DNA from: Pedobacter frigidisoli | GTDB lineage: Bacteria > Bacteroidota > Bacteroidia > Sphingobacteriales > Sphingobacteriaceae | NCBI RefSeq assembly: GCF_004331675.1 | Contig: NZ_SJSN01000018.1 | Location: 1-64,000, forward strand | Direction of reading: 5' to 3' | Length of the DNA: 64,000 nt | Shown here: positions 1 to 7,363 of the stretch, piece after piece | Layout: the number at the start of each line of letters is the position of its first letter | How positions within the stretch are numbered: the first letter of the stretch is position 1 | Made by a program: the position numbers and the translations under genes | The notes under the pieces: generated by a model | What the model saw: the letters and a program-made list of their open reading frames with translations, nothing else | What the model was told of the DNA's origin: nothing | The model's database searches: none

Positions 1-229
1 CCTTGATAATTACTCCGTTTGGGTAAATAACCTCTACAGCTGTCGAAATAGCAACTGGAGGGATGGTAACTCTAACAAAATTGGGAACAGCTTGTTTTCG
101 TCTATTGCGCGATACCCAGTTGGCAAAAGTGGTACGTTTGACTCCAAGGGTCTTGCAGTATTCATTCTGGCTAAGCCCACTGGTGCGCCAAGCCTCAACT
201 GCTAACATTTTTTCTTCTGATGTTCTCAT
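1..229 (-). CDS. IS66-family accessory protein (TnpA-like), 3' part missing
   Basis: Read leftward from an ATG at 229, 76 codons are open to the window edge. The product starts MRTSEEKMLAVEAW and carries a helix-turn-helix at about residues 8-42 (SGLSQNEYC, then a TTFANWV recognition-helix region) followed by a basic RNRRK stretch. This arrangement is typical of the short first ORF of IS66 elements, which precedes tnpB and the large DDE transposase tnpC. The later genes would lie left of position 1. A near-consensus -7 box lies just upstream on the minus strand. The exact IS name cannot be given from this fragment. Confidence 0.7.
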   Translation of the reverse strand, partial: MRTSEEKMLAVEAWRTSGLSQNEYCKTLGVKRTTFANWVSRNRRKQAVPNFVRVTIPPVAISTAVEVIYPNGVIIK

Positions 230-297
230 ATATTTCTTTTATGCAAAGAAAAACATCGTGAAAGTTATTTAAAAGATGTACTTGGTAGGCTGCTTAC
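1..297 (-). mobile_element. End of an IS66-family insertion sequence (partial)
   Basis: The window opens inside an insertion sequence that continues to the left. Its first gene reads leftward from 229 and looks like the small IS66 accessory protein. On the minus strand the outer end is best placed at 297, where the sequence starts GTAAGC. IS66-family terminal repeats typically begin GTAA or GTAAGC (family knowledge). The DNA to the right at once codes for an unrelated conserved protein, which supports the boundary. The other end, the target duplication and the large transposase gene are outside the window. Confidence 0.7.
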
Positions 298-797
298 ATA
301 ATTTCAACTATTCAAAACATTACTTTGGAGACAGTGGAACAGAATATTCAGCTTCCAAACAAGGAATAAAACTTTATCAAGATGACCAAATTATTGACAG
401 TTGCATTGTTATTGGTTCAGGTGGAGCTACAGGAGTTCATCAAAATTCATCGCTTATTGACAACGACCAATTATTGCTTTGCTGTTGCGACACAGTTTTT
501 TGTTTGACACTCCCAGACCTTGCTTTAAAATGGAAAACACAAGCTGACCAAGCAACCTGTTTTCAAATATTTCAACATCAATACGACTACATTATTCACG
601 GAGAACTTCAAGTAACAAAACTCGACAAAGACGGAAACAAAAAATGGGAATTTGGTGGTACAGACATTTTTGTAAGTATAGACAATGAAGAAGAATTTAA
701 ACTTGAAACAGATGGAATTTTACTTACAGATTTTGCAAAGACAAAATATAAAATTGACTTTGACGGCAAATTAGTTTGGGACACATACAAATGTTGA
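276..797 (+). CDS. Conserved hypothetical protein with IS-supplied N-terminus
   Basis: The 173-residue product is rich in beta-strand-like segments, with conserved-looking blocks such as HYFGDSGTEYSASK, IGSGGATGVHQNS and WKTQADQATCFQIF. I recognise it as a recurrent uncharacterised Bacteroidota protein but know no function. There is no signal peptide or membrane segment, so it is probably cytoplasmic. The only ATG that keeps the frame, at 276, lies inside the IS66 end. The first seven residues (MYLVGCL) are therefore encoded by the insertion sequence and the native start has been lost. The C-terminus looks complete. The gene may still be expressed from an outward-facing near-consensus -7 box at 229-236, or may be a 5'-truncated relic. 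Confidence 0.6.
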   Translation: MYLVGCLHNFNYSKHYFGDSGTEYSASKQGIKLYQDDQIIDSCIVIGSGGATGVHQNSSLIDNDQLLLCCCDTVFCLTLPDLALKWKTQADQATCFQIFQHQYDYIIHGELQVTKLDKDGNKKWEFGGTDIFVSIDNEEEFKLETDGILLTDFAKTKYKIDFDGKLVWDTYKC

Positions 798-808
798 CAA
801 GAAAAACA

Positions 809-945
809 GCCGCTAACATTGCATTGGCATAATGGCGGCACACGAATATAGGCTCAACATTTTTACTGCTATTTTAGCTTTTGTACTATATTTGGCTAAC
901 GGAATTCTGTTTCCGCCACAACACCTACGATACAACGTTGTATGT
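809..945. repeat. Imperfect inverted-repeat element after a cassette-like gene
   Basis: A stretch of about 137 bases without a credible gene lies between two orphan genes. It begins GCCGCTAACATTG, carries TGGCGG at 833-838 matched by CCGCCA at 913-918, and ends near ACAACGTTGTATG. Its left end also folds locally (GCCGC at 809-813 against GCGGC at 835-839). The same left-end pattern, TAACA then TTGCA-TA-TGG-GG, recurs at 1832-1858. It resembles elements that follow orphan genes in Bacteroidota and loosely resembles integron attC sites. It does not match the canonical core-site consensus, so the nature is inferred. Confidence 0.4.
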
Positions 946-970
946 AATTCACAAAACACCAAAACCTAAG

Positions 971-1828
971 ATGAAATTTAAACTTACCTTGACCATTGTT
1001 TTGTTAACACTGTCTACCATTGCTTACGCTCAATCTCAAAAGACAGATTTGTTAATATTGGGTTCAGATCATCTCTCGCAAATTTATAAGACCGATAATC
1101 CACGTACCGATGTTTTACTTCCCAAACGGCAAAAAGAAATTAAAGAATTCATCAATTTAGTGGCGCCTTATAATCCTGATTTGGTTATGGTTGAAGTTTT
1201 ACCAGAACATCAAAAAGAAATCGATAGTTTATATTCACTTTTCTTACAAAATAAATTAAATTTTGGAAATTTATCTGATGGTAGAAGCGAAGTCTATCAA
1301 TTGGCTTTTCGCATTAGCAAACAACTCAACTTACCGAAAGTTTACTGCGTTAATGCGCTAGGAGGTACTTCTCAAAGTATATTGGACAATGGAGAAAATA
1401 TTGAGCTTTATAAAAGTGAAGGCTTAGCTCTTAGAACTATTGTAAATGAAAAATATAAAGCCCTGCAAAAAGATAGTTTATCGCTTAAAGATTATTTAAT
1501 TTTTCTAAATCAACAGCAAACCTATAGCAAAGTTTATCACTTGCGTTATATTACGCCAGCCAGAGTAATTAATGGAACTTTTAAAAATCCAGATGCCTTG
1601 ATTGATACCGCATTTATAGATTCCAAATACATTGGTGCCGAACTTATTTCTGCTTTTAAAAATAGAGATTACAAAATTTATTCAAACATAGTAACATCTC
1701 AGAAATCGGAAAGTGCGAAAAGGGTGTTATTGATTATTGGGGTAGCGCATATTGGCTCGCTTAAAAACATAATTCGTGACGATGAAGAATTTAATTTAAT
1801 CGAAGCAGACAAGTATTTAAATAAATAA
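971..1828 (+). CDS. Exported DUF5694-like protein
   Basis: From the ATG at 971 the product has 285 residues and begins with a clear signal peptide (MKFKLTLTIVLLTLSTIAYAQ), so it should be exported to the periplasm or beyond. This start is preferred over an in-frame start 90 bases upstream, which would put a non-signal extension before the signal peptide. The mature part has an LLILGSDHLSQ block, a DVLLPKRQKEI block and, near the C-terminus, LLIIGVAHIGSL. This paired Gly-x-x-His pattern is characteristic of DUF5694, distantly related to TraB/Tiki-type putative metalloproteases. Biochemical function is unknown. It is a single gene flanked by the two repeat elements. Confidence 0.65.
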   Translation: MKFKLTLTIVLLTLSTIAYAQSQKTDLLILGSDHLSQIYKTDNPRTDVLLPKRQKEIKEFINLVAPYNPDLVMVEVLPEHQKEIDSLYSLFLQNKLNFGNLSDGRSEVYQLAFRISKQLNLPKVYCVNALGGTSQSILDNGENIELYKSEGLALRTIVNEKYKALQKDSLSLKDYLIFLNQQQTYSKVYHLRYITPARVINGTFKNPDALIDTAFIDSKYIGAELISAFKNRDYKIYSNIVTSQKSESAKRVLLIIGVAHIGSLKNIIRDDEEFNLIEADKYLNK

Positions 1829-1975
1829 CTGCATAACAAGGTTTTGCAATAGTGGGGCTTTTTATACTCAATTTGAGCTGAGAAATTCTAATACTAAATT
1901 GAACATTTGTGCTTCGAATCCCTCAACTTCGGTAAGCCCGAAACCGAAACGAAATACGATGTTTTACTACAATAA
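1829..1975. repeat. Second imperfect repeat element of the same kind
   Basis: About 147 bases start directly after the DUF5694-like gene. The left end (GCATAACAAGGTTTTGCAAT then AGTGGGG) resembles the left end of the element at 809-945. The right part ends CGAAATACGATGTTTTAC, comparable to the CTACGATACAACGTT end of the first. The interior contains ACTCAATTTGAGCTGAG. I see no ORF. The recurrence after consecutive unrelated genes suggests a common mobile or recombination-associated unit, but this is inference. Confidence 0.35.
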
Positions 1976-2016
1976 TTTTTCTGGTGCAAAACGCAAATGC
2001 TATTTTTAAACACAGC

Positions 2017-2496
2017 ATGATTAAATATTTCACATATAGTATTTCGATAGCATTTATTTCTTGGATAGTTGGGATGATTATTAATGCTGTTCTAACTAAA
2101 AAGGCATTCTATAATAAAAACTTATCAAACCTAAGTTTCATTAAAAATGAAACGCTAAATAAAGCAATCGGACTGGAGATTTTCAAGTGGATAGTTAAAA
2201 ATACTTTCTTTAAATTTTTCAATCAAAAACTTACGCTAAAAAAGAAAATTGAAATAATCGACTTAAAAAACTTACGGAACGAGATGACAATTTCCGAGAT
2301 TAGTCATTTAATCGGATTTGGCTTCATGGGTATTTTTGCTTTAGTGAAAGTTTTTCATGCCAACTATTTATTTGCATTGGTGATGATGATCGTGAACATA
2401 TTGATGAATTTATATCCATCTTTATTACAACAGGAAAATAAAAGAAGAATTGATAAATTAATAAAAAGGTTTCTGCCAACAACAAACTTGAATTAG
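2017..2496 (+). CDS. Small membrane protein, possibly CrtO-like acyltransferase relative
   Basis: The product has 159 residues from the ATG at 2017. A GTG 33 bases upstream is in frame but adds a hydrophilic tail that does not look native. There is one hydrophobic segment near the N-terminus (about residues 4-27) and a second hydrophobic stretch at about 105-145. The central FFKFFNQKLTLKKK and the C-terminal NILMNLYPSLLQQENKRRI are the most distinctive blocks. They recall the NxYP-LLQ-NR end of glycosyl-diaponeurosporenoate acyltransferase (CrtO)-like proteins. That assignment is tentative and no carotenoid genes are nearby. It stands alone, with no repeat element after it. Confidence 0.5.
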   Translation: MIKYFTYSISIAFISWIVGMIINAVLTKKAFYNKNLSNLSFIKNETLNKAIGLEIFKWIVKNTFFKFFNQKLTLKKKIEIIDLKNLRNEMTISEISHLIGFGFMGIFALVKVFHANYLFALVMMIVNILMNLYPSLLQQENKRRIDKLIKRFLPTTNLN

Positions 2497-2547
2497 GTGA
2501 TACCCTTGATTTTTGAATGAAAAACCCTACTTATTTATCAGCATAAA

Positions 2548-3330
2548 ATGAATCGATTAACTACAATATTAACAGTGGGATTTTTAGCAACACTTTTTGG
2601 TTGTGGACAGGATAAGTCTAACGATGAATCCAATAACACAGCCAACCAACCGATAACAAAACCTGTCGAAAATATTGTCGCAACAAAAGATCAAAAGGAA
2701 AGACGAGCTAGATCCGAGGCGTTTTGCAAATCGAAAGGCATCCCAGTTTACGGAAATCCAAATTCATTATTTGTTGATCCAGAGGATAAAGTAACGATTA
2801 GGACAAAAGATGAAATTGTTGATAGAGCGATGGCACTTTGTTATTTAGAACTTATAAGCGAAAAAGCTGATAAGAAAATGTTGGCAGAATTTGACAAAAA
2901 ATATAATGTAATTTCAAAACTCACTGCAGCAGAAAAGGAGTTTGCATTATCCGATCATCCAACAGAACAACAAATGACTAATGCAAATTGGAGAGCTGAA
3001 AGTTACCACGCAATGCTTTGGGCATTGGGTTATATCGATGGTTTAAAATATCCTAATGAAGTTTGCAACGTTAGCGATGATGTAAAACACCTATTCTCTA
3101 AAACCGAAAAGGAATTTAGAGATGATGCAAAATTAAGAAGCAAAGTAGAAATTCTTGATCAGGCGGACTTAATTCTAAGACTTGATTGGGCTTGTGTAAA
3201 TGCAAGCGTAAAAAACGAAGTAGCACCAAGCGGGCTCGACAAAAGCATTGTTTATGAAAGACATTATTCTTTAAACTGGCTCATCAAATTTCTAAACCAA
3301 GATTGGGATAAAGTAACAACCGATACTTAA
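2548..3330 (+). CDS. DUF4272 lipoprotein
   Basis: The 260-residue protein starts with a lipoprotein signal peptide with a lipobox ending LFGC (Cys19), so it is predicted to be lipid-anchored. A low-complexity Asn/Ser/Thr linker (about residues 22-45) follows. The rest matches the DUF4272 pattern: R-RSEAFCKSKGIPVYGNPNS, then NWRAESYHAMLWALGYID, then a C-terminal YERHYSLNWL. The function of DUF4272 is unknown; most members are cytoplasmic, so the lipoprotein form is notable. The gene is monocistronic and closes the accessory stretch. Confidence 0.65.
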   Translation: MNRLTTILTVGFLATLFGCGQDKSNDESNNTANQPITKPVENIVATKDQKERRARSEAFCKSKGIPVYGNPNSLFVDPEDKVTIRTKDEIVDRAMALCYLELISEKADKKMLAEFDKKYNVISKLTAAEKEFALSDHPTEQQMTNANWRAESYHAMLWALGYIDGLKYPNEVCNVSDDVKHLFSKTEKEFRDDAKLRSKVEILDQADLILRLDWACVNASVKNEVAPSGLDKSIVYERHYSLNWLIKFLNQDWDKVTTDT

Positions 3331-3463
3331 ATTCTACAGCCAACCATCCATTTTGCCAAAATGTAGGAATGAGAATGTCCCTTAGAATTTTCATCCAAAT
3401 TTTCCAGTATTAAGGATAGCTAATTTTTCTTAATCTTTCTTCCGGAAAAAAAAATTTGAATAT

Positions 3464-3494
3464 TGTTGTCGTGAATATTATATTTGTGACAACA
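3464..3494 (+). promoter_or_regulatory. Promoter with flanking inverted repeat (candidate MarR operator)
   Basis: A perfect -7 box TATATTTG lies at 3479-3486. It is bracketed by the inverted repeat TGTTGTC (3464-3470) and GACAACA (3488-3494). A dimeric regulator bound here would cover the promoter of the VOC-EVE-marR operon. Autoregulation by the MarR-family protein encoded third in the operon is the simplest reading, but it is inferred. Confidence 0.5.
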
Positions 3495-3507
3495 TAAAAA
3501 GCAATAT

Positions 3508-3888
3508 ATGAGAAAATTAGATTTTGCGTCTCTTCAAGTTAGAGATCTGGAAGCATCAAAAACTTTCTATACCAACCAATTAGGATTTGAATTTTCCGGA
3601 ATGAGTAATCCTCAGGCTTGTGTTTTTAAGTTTAACAAAGGCGAAGCAAGTTTTGCCATAAGAACACCTATCGGAAATATAGATGGCAAGGAACTTGGCG
3701 TTGGTGCTTCACTTTGGTTTGCTATTAACGAACAAATTGAAGAGCTAGAAAGCCAATTAACAGAAAAAGGAGTAACACTTTTAGGAACAATAAACAACAC
3801 GCCATTTGGTAAAACATTAATGGTTAGAGATCCAGATGGTTACATCATTACATTTTTGGAACAAACTAAAACCAGCAACAATGATTAA
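3508..3888 (+). CDS. VOC-family (glyoxalase/bleomycin-resistance fold) protein
   Basis: This 126-residue single-domain vicinal-oxygen-chelate protein has the first beta-alpha module FASLQVRDLEASKTFYTNQLGFEF and ends with the typical MVRDPDGYIITFLEQ strand carrying the candidate metal ligand Glu. Members of this fold act as isomerases, dioxygenases or drug-binding proteins; the substrate cannot be read from sequence. It is first in an operon with an EVE protein (the ATG at 3881 overlaps its stop) and a MarR regulator. That suggests a small inducible detoxification unit. Confidence 0.75.
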   Translation: MRKLDFASLQVRDLEASKTFYTNQLGFEFSGMSNPQACVFKFNKGEASFAIRTPIGNIDGKELGVGASLWFAINEQIEELESQLTEKGVTLLGTINNTPFGKTLMVRDPDGYIITFLEQTKTSNND

Positions 3889-4330
3889 AGTAGGAACAAA
3901 ATATTGGATAATAGTGGCATCAAAAGATCATGTAAAAAGTGGTATTGAAGCTGGAATTGCTCAAGCTTGCCATGGAAAATCTTCGCCACTAAAGAGGATG
4001 AAAAAAGGTGATTTTGTGATTTATTATTCTGGAAAACAAACTTTGGGCCAACCCGATAAATGCCAAGGCTTTACGGCATTGGGAAAGGTAATAGACGATG
4101 AAATATATCCGTTTCAGGTTTCTGAAGATTTTTGTCCCTCCAGGCGCAATATTGAGTTTTCACCAGCCGAAGACATCTCTATTCTGCCCTTGATTAATGA
4201 TCTGAATTTTATTCAAAATAAAAAAAGTTGGGGATATCCATTTCGATTTGGTTTCTTTGAAATTAATCAACACGATTTCGATTTAATTTCATCTCAAATG
4301 TTGCAACATCACTATGCCCAAGGAAATTGA
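3881..4330 (+). CDS. EVE-domain (UPF0310-like) protein
   Basis: From the ATG at 3881 the product has 149 residues and matches the single-domain EVE family throughout: KYWIIVASKDHVKSGIE, QACHGKSSPLKRMKKGD, FCPSRRNIEF and WGYPFRFGFFEI. EVE is a PUA-like fold that reads modified bases in DNA or RNA in characterised proteins. Single-domain EVE proteins of this length are widespread and mostly uncharacterised. The start chosen overlaps the preceding stop codon, implying translational coupling. A longer in-frame version would only extend into the upstream gene. The 3' end overlaps the MarR gene by 17 bases. Confidence 0.75.
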   Translation: MIKVGTKYWIIVASKDHVKSGIEAGIAQACHGKSSPLKRMKKGDFVIYYSGKQTLGQPDKCQGFTALGKVIDDEIYPFQVSEDFCPSRRNIEFSPAEDISILPLINDLNFIQNKKSWGYPFRFGFFEINQHDFDLISSQMLQHHYAQGN

Positions 4331-4772
4331 ATTCCAATTTAAAAGTCCAAGCGATAGCCCTGGCTATTTGCTTGGACAACTAACTATGCTGTGGCAGCGT
4401 AAATTAAAGAAAGTTTTGGATCCGCTAGATTTGACCCAAACGCAATTCGTACTGCTGGCTGCTTTAGGATGGCTTTCGAAAAATTCTGATGCTGTTACGC
4501 AAGTTGATATTGCCAACCAAAGCAACGCCGACAGAATGATGGTATCTAAAGTGTTGCGAACCCTACAGGAGAAAGGTTTTATTAGTCGCCAAGAACATCA
4601 AACGGATACTAGAGCAAAAATAATCCGACTTACCGCTACCGGAGAAATTGTTTTGCAAAAAGCACTCGTATCAGTAGAAAATGCTGATATAGATTTCTTT
4701 GCACCGTTAAACACTGAGCTTTCATTATTTAATAAAAATATGCTACAGCTTATCAATAAGAATAGCCATTAA
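4314..4772 (+). CDS. MarR-family transcriptional regulator
   Basis: The 152-residue protein has the MarR winged helix-turn-helix at about residues 45-105. The helices LTQTQFVLLAALGWL and TQVDIANQSNADRMMVSKVL precede a wing with Arg-Thr-Asp-x-Arg character (QTDTRAKIIRLT). MarR proteins are dimers that usually repress neighbouring efflux or detoxification genes and release DNA on binding phenolic or electrophilic ligands. It is third in the VOC-EVE operon and overlaps the EVE gene. The promoter-spanning inverted repeat upstream of the operon is the natural candidate for its own site. Confidence 0.8.
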   Translation: MPKEIEFQFKSPSDSPGYLLGQLTMLWQRKLKKVLDPLDLTQTQFVLLAALGWLSKNSDAVTQVDIANQSNADRMMVSKVLRTLQEKGFISRQEHQTDTRAKIIRLTATGEIVLQKALVSVENADIDFFAPLNTELSLFNKNMLQLINKNSH

Positions 4773-4976
4773 AATATATTGAATGTTCATTTTTAACTGG
4801 GCAACTCTGTCAAATTATTAAAACCTTTGGCCCAATATTTCAAATTCTCTCTATCTTCTATTCTCCAATAATATATTAGATATGAGAATGAGTCCGATTG
4901 TGGTTTCCTGCTACCTCAAAATGGCTATATTTAATCTTTAAAAAATTATTTGTAAAAAAATTTGCGAAACCGAATA

Positions 4977-4996
4977 GTTGCGTATACATTTGCAAC
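4977..4996 (+). promoter_or_regulatory. Promoter overlapping a candidate ArsR operator
   Basis: The inverted repeat GTTGC (4977-4981) and GCAAC (4992-4996) is separated by 10 bases. It overlaps a perfect -7 box TACATTTG at 4985-4992. A wider pair, GAAAC at 4966-4970 and GTTTC at 5002-5006, flanks it. The position upstream of the arsR-type gene suggests autoregulation. The surrounding 255 bases before the gene hold nothing else I recognise. Confidence 0.5.
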
Positions 4997-5027
4997 CGAT
5001 CAGTTTCATAAATTAAATCAACCCAGA

Positions 5028-5348
5028 ATGAGGAGAGACATTTTTCAAGCCATAGCCGATCCTACCCGACGAGCAATTATTGCCTTAATCGCTTTACAGG
5101 CCATGACACCAAATGCCATTGCCGAAAACTTTAATAGCACAAGACAAGCGGTTTCCAAGCACCTGCGTATTTTAACAGAGTGCGAATTGGTAAAACAAGA
5201 GCATCAAGGCAGGGAAATTTATTATACACTTGAAATTGAAAAAATGAAGGAGATCGACAAATGGATTGAACAGTTTAGGAAAATTTGGGAAACCAGATTT
5301 AATCAACTTGATGAAGTATTATTAACCCTGAAAAAACAAACAAAATGA
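5028..5348 (+). CDS. ArsR-family regulator (SRPBCC-linked type)
   Basis: The product has 106 residues from the ATG at 5028. The reading frame extends further upstream, but that part carries the promoter and is not conserved-looking. It has a compact winged helix: FQAIADPTRRAIIALI, AENFNSTRQAVSKHLRIL and a wing KQEHQGREIYYTL. There is no metal-binding Cys pair. It resembles the ArsR subgroup that is almost always paired with an AHSA1-type gene rather than with metal resistance. The stop overlaps the next ATG (ATGA), so the two proteins are co-translated. Confidence 0.8.
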   Translation: MRRDIFQAIADPTRRAIIALIALQAMTPNAIAENFNSTRQAVSKHLRILTECELVKQEHQGREIYYTLEIEKMKEIDKWIEQFRKIWETRFNQLDEVLLTLKKQTK

Positions 5349-5842
5349 ACAATTTACTATTTGATTTCACCGTAGACAAAACAACAAAAACTGTATACAT
5401 CAACAGGGAATTTGATGCTGAGCTTTCATTGGTATGGGATGCGTTTACCAAACAGGAAATCCTTGATCAATGGTGGGCGCCTAAACCATGGTCATCAAAA
5501 ACAAAAGTAATGAACTTTGAGGTTGGCGGACGTAGGTTTTATGCGATGGAAAGCCCTGAAGGAGTGGAACGTTGGTCAATCCAAAAATACACTTCTATTA
5601 GCCCAAAAACTAACTTCAAGTTGTTGAATGCTTTTGCAGATGAAAATGAAATTCCCGAGCTACCAGGCTCTGAATGGGACCTTACTTTTAGTGAACAAAA
5701 CGGAATCACAAAACTAAGCGCAAGCATTTATAATGAATCACTAGAGCGTTTAGAAAAAATGATTGAAATGGGTTTCAAGGAAGGATTTACGATGACATTG
5801 AAAAGTCTGGAAGATTTGTTGGCAACACTATCGAAAAAATAA
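5345..5842 (+). CDS. SRPBCC (AHSA1-like) domain protein
   Basis: The 165-residue single-domain protein has the AHSA1/START-like signature: TVYINREFDAELSLVWDAFTKQEILDQWWAP near the N-terminus, GGRRFYAMESPEG in the middle and a C-terminal long helix MIEMGFKEGFTMTLKSLEDLL. The fold forms a hydrophobic pocket; ligands are unknown for this group. The 4-base overlap with arsR means the two are one regulatory unit, a common bacterial pairing of unknown physiological role. Confidence 0.8.
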   Translation: MNNLLFDFTVDKTTKTVYINREFDAELSLVWDAFTKQEILDQWWAPKPWSSKTKVMNFEVGGRRFYAMESPEGVERWSIQKYTSISPKTNFKLLNAFADENEIPELPGSEWDLTFSEQNGITKLSASIYNESLERLEKMIEMGFKEGFTMTLKSLEDLLATLSKK

Positions 5843-5893
5843 AACCGAGCAAAGCACTATAAATTGAATTAAAAATTACTTAAAAAAACAAAT

Positions 5894-6319
5894 ATGGCAC
5901 TTATTAATCCACACATCAACTTTAACGGCAACGCCGAAGAAGCATTCAATTTTTACAAAGCAGCTTTTGGCGGCGAGATCGCTTCCATTGTACGCTTAAA
6001 GGATTTATCAAGCGATGAATTTCCGGTAGCAGAGGAAAATGCTGATAAAATTATGCACATTGCTTTACCGATTGGTCCAAACACTTTAATGGGGAATGAT
6101 ATTCCAGAAAGTATGGGCAAAGTAAATGAAAACGAAAACAGGTCTAAGATCTCTATCAGCGCCGAAAGTCGTGAGGAAGCAGATAAACTATTTTATGCAC
6201 TTTCTGCAGGTGGCGAAATTGAAATGCCAATTGGCGATAGTCCATGGGGTTCGTATTTCGGCATGTTTAGAGATAAATTTGGTATCGAATGGATGATAGA
6301 TTTTAGTTCGAAAGCATAA
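5894..6319 (+). CDS. VOC-family protein, PhnB-like
   Basis: The 141-residue product starts INPHINFNGNAEEAFNFYKAAFGGEI, typical of the PhnB / 3-demethylubiquinone-methyltransferase-like branch of the VOC superfamily. It ends DSPWGSYFGMFRDKFGIEWMIDF. Substrate is unknown; these proteins often lack the full metal site of glyoxalase I. It lies 51 bases after the AHSA1 gene on the same strand and is likely co-transcribed. Confidence 0.8.
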   Translation: MALINPHINFNGNAEEAFNFYKAAFGGEIASIVRLKDLSSDEFPVAEENADKIMHIALPIGPNTLMGNDIPESMGKVNENENRSKISISAESREEADKLFYALSAGGEIEMPIGDSPWGSYFGMFRDKFGIEWMIDFSSKA

Positions 6320-6360
6320 TCAAAACAATAGCATCAGACTTATCATATAAAAAATTAATT

Positions 6361-6933
6361 ATGACAGACCATTTCGACAAAAGTCTGAATCCCTGCAAAA
6401 TAGAGAATACTGATAGTGGTTTTCGTCTGCTAGCAAATGCTAAGACCGATTTCATTTGTAAGTATAAAGCATACATTAAAGATGAGGCTGCGCTGTTTTA
6501 CACCGAAAGAACAGGTGATTTTACGATACAGGCAGAAGTTGAGACCAAAGGGAATTTCGCTTACGATGCAGCTTTTTTGATGGTGAGAGAAAGTAAAACC
6601 CGGTGGATAAAATTGGCAGTCGAATTAGGCGTTCACATCACCTATAACGTGGTATCTGTCATCACAAACGATTGGTCTGACGATGCAAATGGCGAATTGC
6701 TGCCAGCCAATAAATGCTGGCTCCGAATAACCCGTAAAGGTAATTTTTGGGGTCTGCATTATTCCCTAACTGGCAAGAAATGGATATTTGTTCGTTGTTT
6801 TGGCTTAGACCTCCCTCCTTCTGTTAAGGTTGGGTTTGGGATACAAGCTCCGGTTGGCGACAATTGCCAAGGGGTTTTGGATGGTATATTGATAAGCAAT
6901 AAGGCTATTGAAAACTTTAGAGATGGAAGCTAA
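6361..6933 (+). CDS. DUF1349 protein (concanavalin-like fold)
   Basis: The 190-residue protein lacks a signal peptide and matches DUF1349. Visible blocks are FICKYKAYIKDEAALFY, TGDFTIQAEVETKG, AAFLMVRESKTRWIKLAVE and CWLRITRKGNFWGLHYS. The family is predicted to adopt a lectin/laminin-G-like beta sandwich; intracellular members have no established role. It is 41 bases downstream of the PhnB-like gene in the same direction, probably one transcript. Confidence 0.75.
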   Translation: MTDHFDKSLNPCKIENTDSGFRLLANAKTDFICKYKAYIKDEAALFYTERTGDFTIQAEVETKGNFAYDAAFLMVRESKTRWIKLAVELGVHITYNVVSVITNDWSDDANGELLPANKCWLRITRKGNFWGLHYSLTGKKWIFVRCFGLDLPPSVKVGFGIQAPVGDNCQGVLDGILISNKAIENFRDGS

Positions 6934-6963
6934 CAATACATAAAAATTATTCAAATCACTAAA

Positions 6964-7317
6964 ATGACAACTCAATTTACAGATTTAATAAAAAAGGCCT
7001 ATTCTGCTTTTAACGAAAGAAACATTAACAAGGCACTTTCTACCATGCAGCCAAATGTACAATGGTGTAAGGCTTGGGAAGGTGGTTACATTAGCGGGCA
7101 TGATGAAATTGATCAATACTGGACCAGACAATGGAGTGAAATAAACCCAACAGTTGAACCAGTCGGATTTACCGAAAGGGAAAACGGAAGTTTAGAGGTA
7201 GAGGTTAATCAGAAAGTAAAGGATTTACAAGGTAATTCTATCTTCGATGGCAAGGTAAAACACATCTATACCTTTAAGGATGGTTTAATAAAAACTATGG
7301 ATATCGAATTGGTTTAA
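6964..7317 (+). CDS. NTF2-like (SnoaL-type) protein
   Basis: The 117-residue single-domain protein shows an NTF2-like pattern: a long N-terminal helix (LIKKAYSAFNERNINKALSTM), GGYISGHDEIDQYWTRQW in the middle and closing strands VKHIYTFKDGLIKTMDIE. The fold binds small hydrophobic molecules or acts as an isomerase or hydrolase; no catalytic residue can be assigned with confidence. It is 30 bases after the DUF1349 gene, in the same string of small genes. Confidence 0.75.
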   Translation: MTTQFTDLIKKAYSAFNERNINKALSTMQPNVQWCKAWEGGYISGHDEIDQYWTRQWSEINPTVEPVGFTERENGSLEVEVNQKVKDLQGNSIFDGKVKHIYTFKDGLIKTMDIELV

Positions 7318-7363
7318 CAGTACTAGTAAATCTACGATTTGCAAATTTTAAGGAAAAGAAGTA

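Noticed and set aside
1..3350. Prophage or integrative element origin of the left accessory region
   Set aside because: Apart from the IS66 end there is no integrase, phage structural gene, tRNA or attachment site in view.
5539..5727. Antisense ORFs inside the AHSA1 gene and many other genes
   Set aside because: They mirror the coding strand of well-supported genes, with no promoter or conserved motif of their own.
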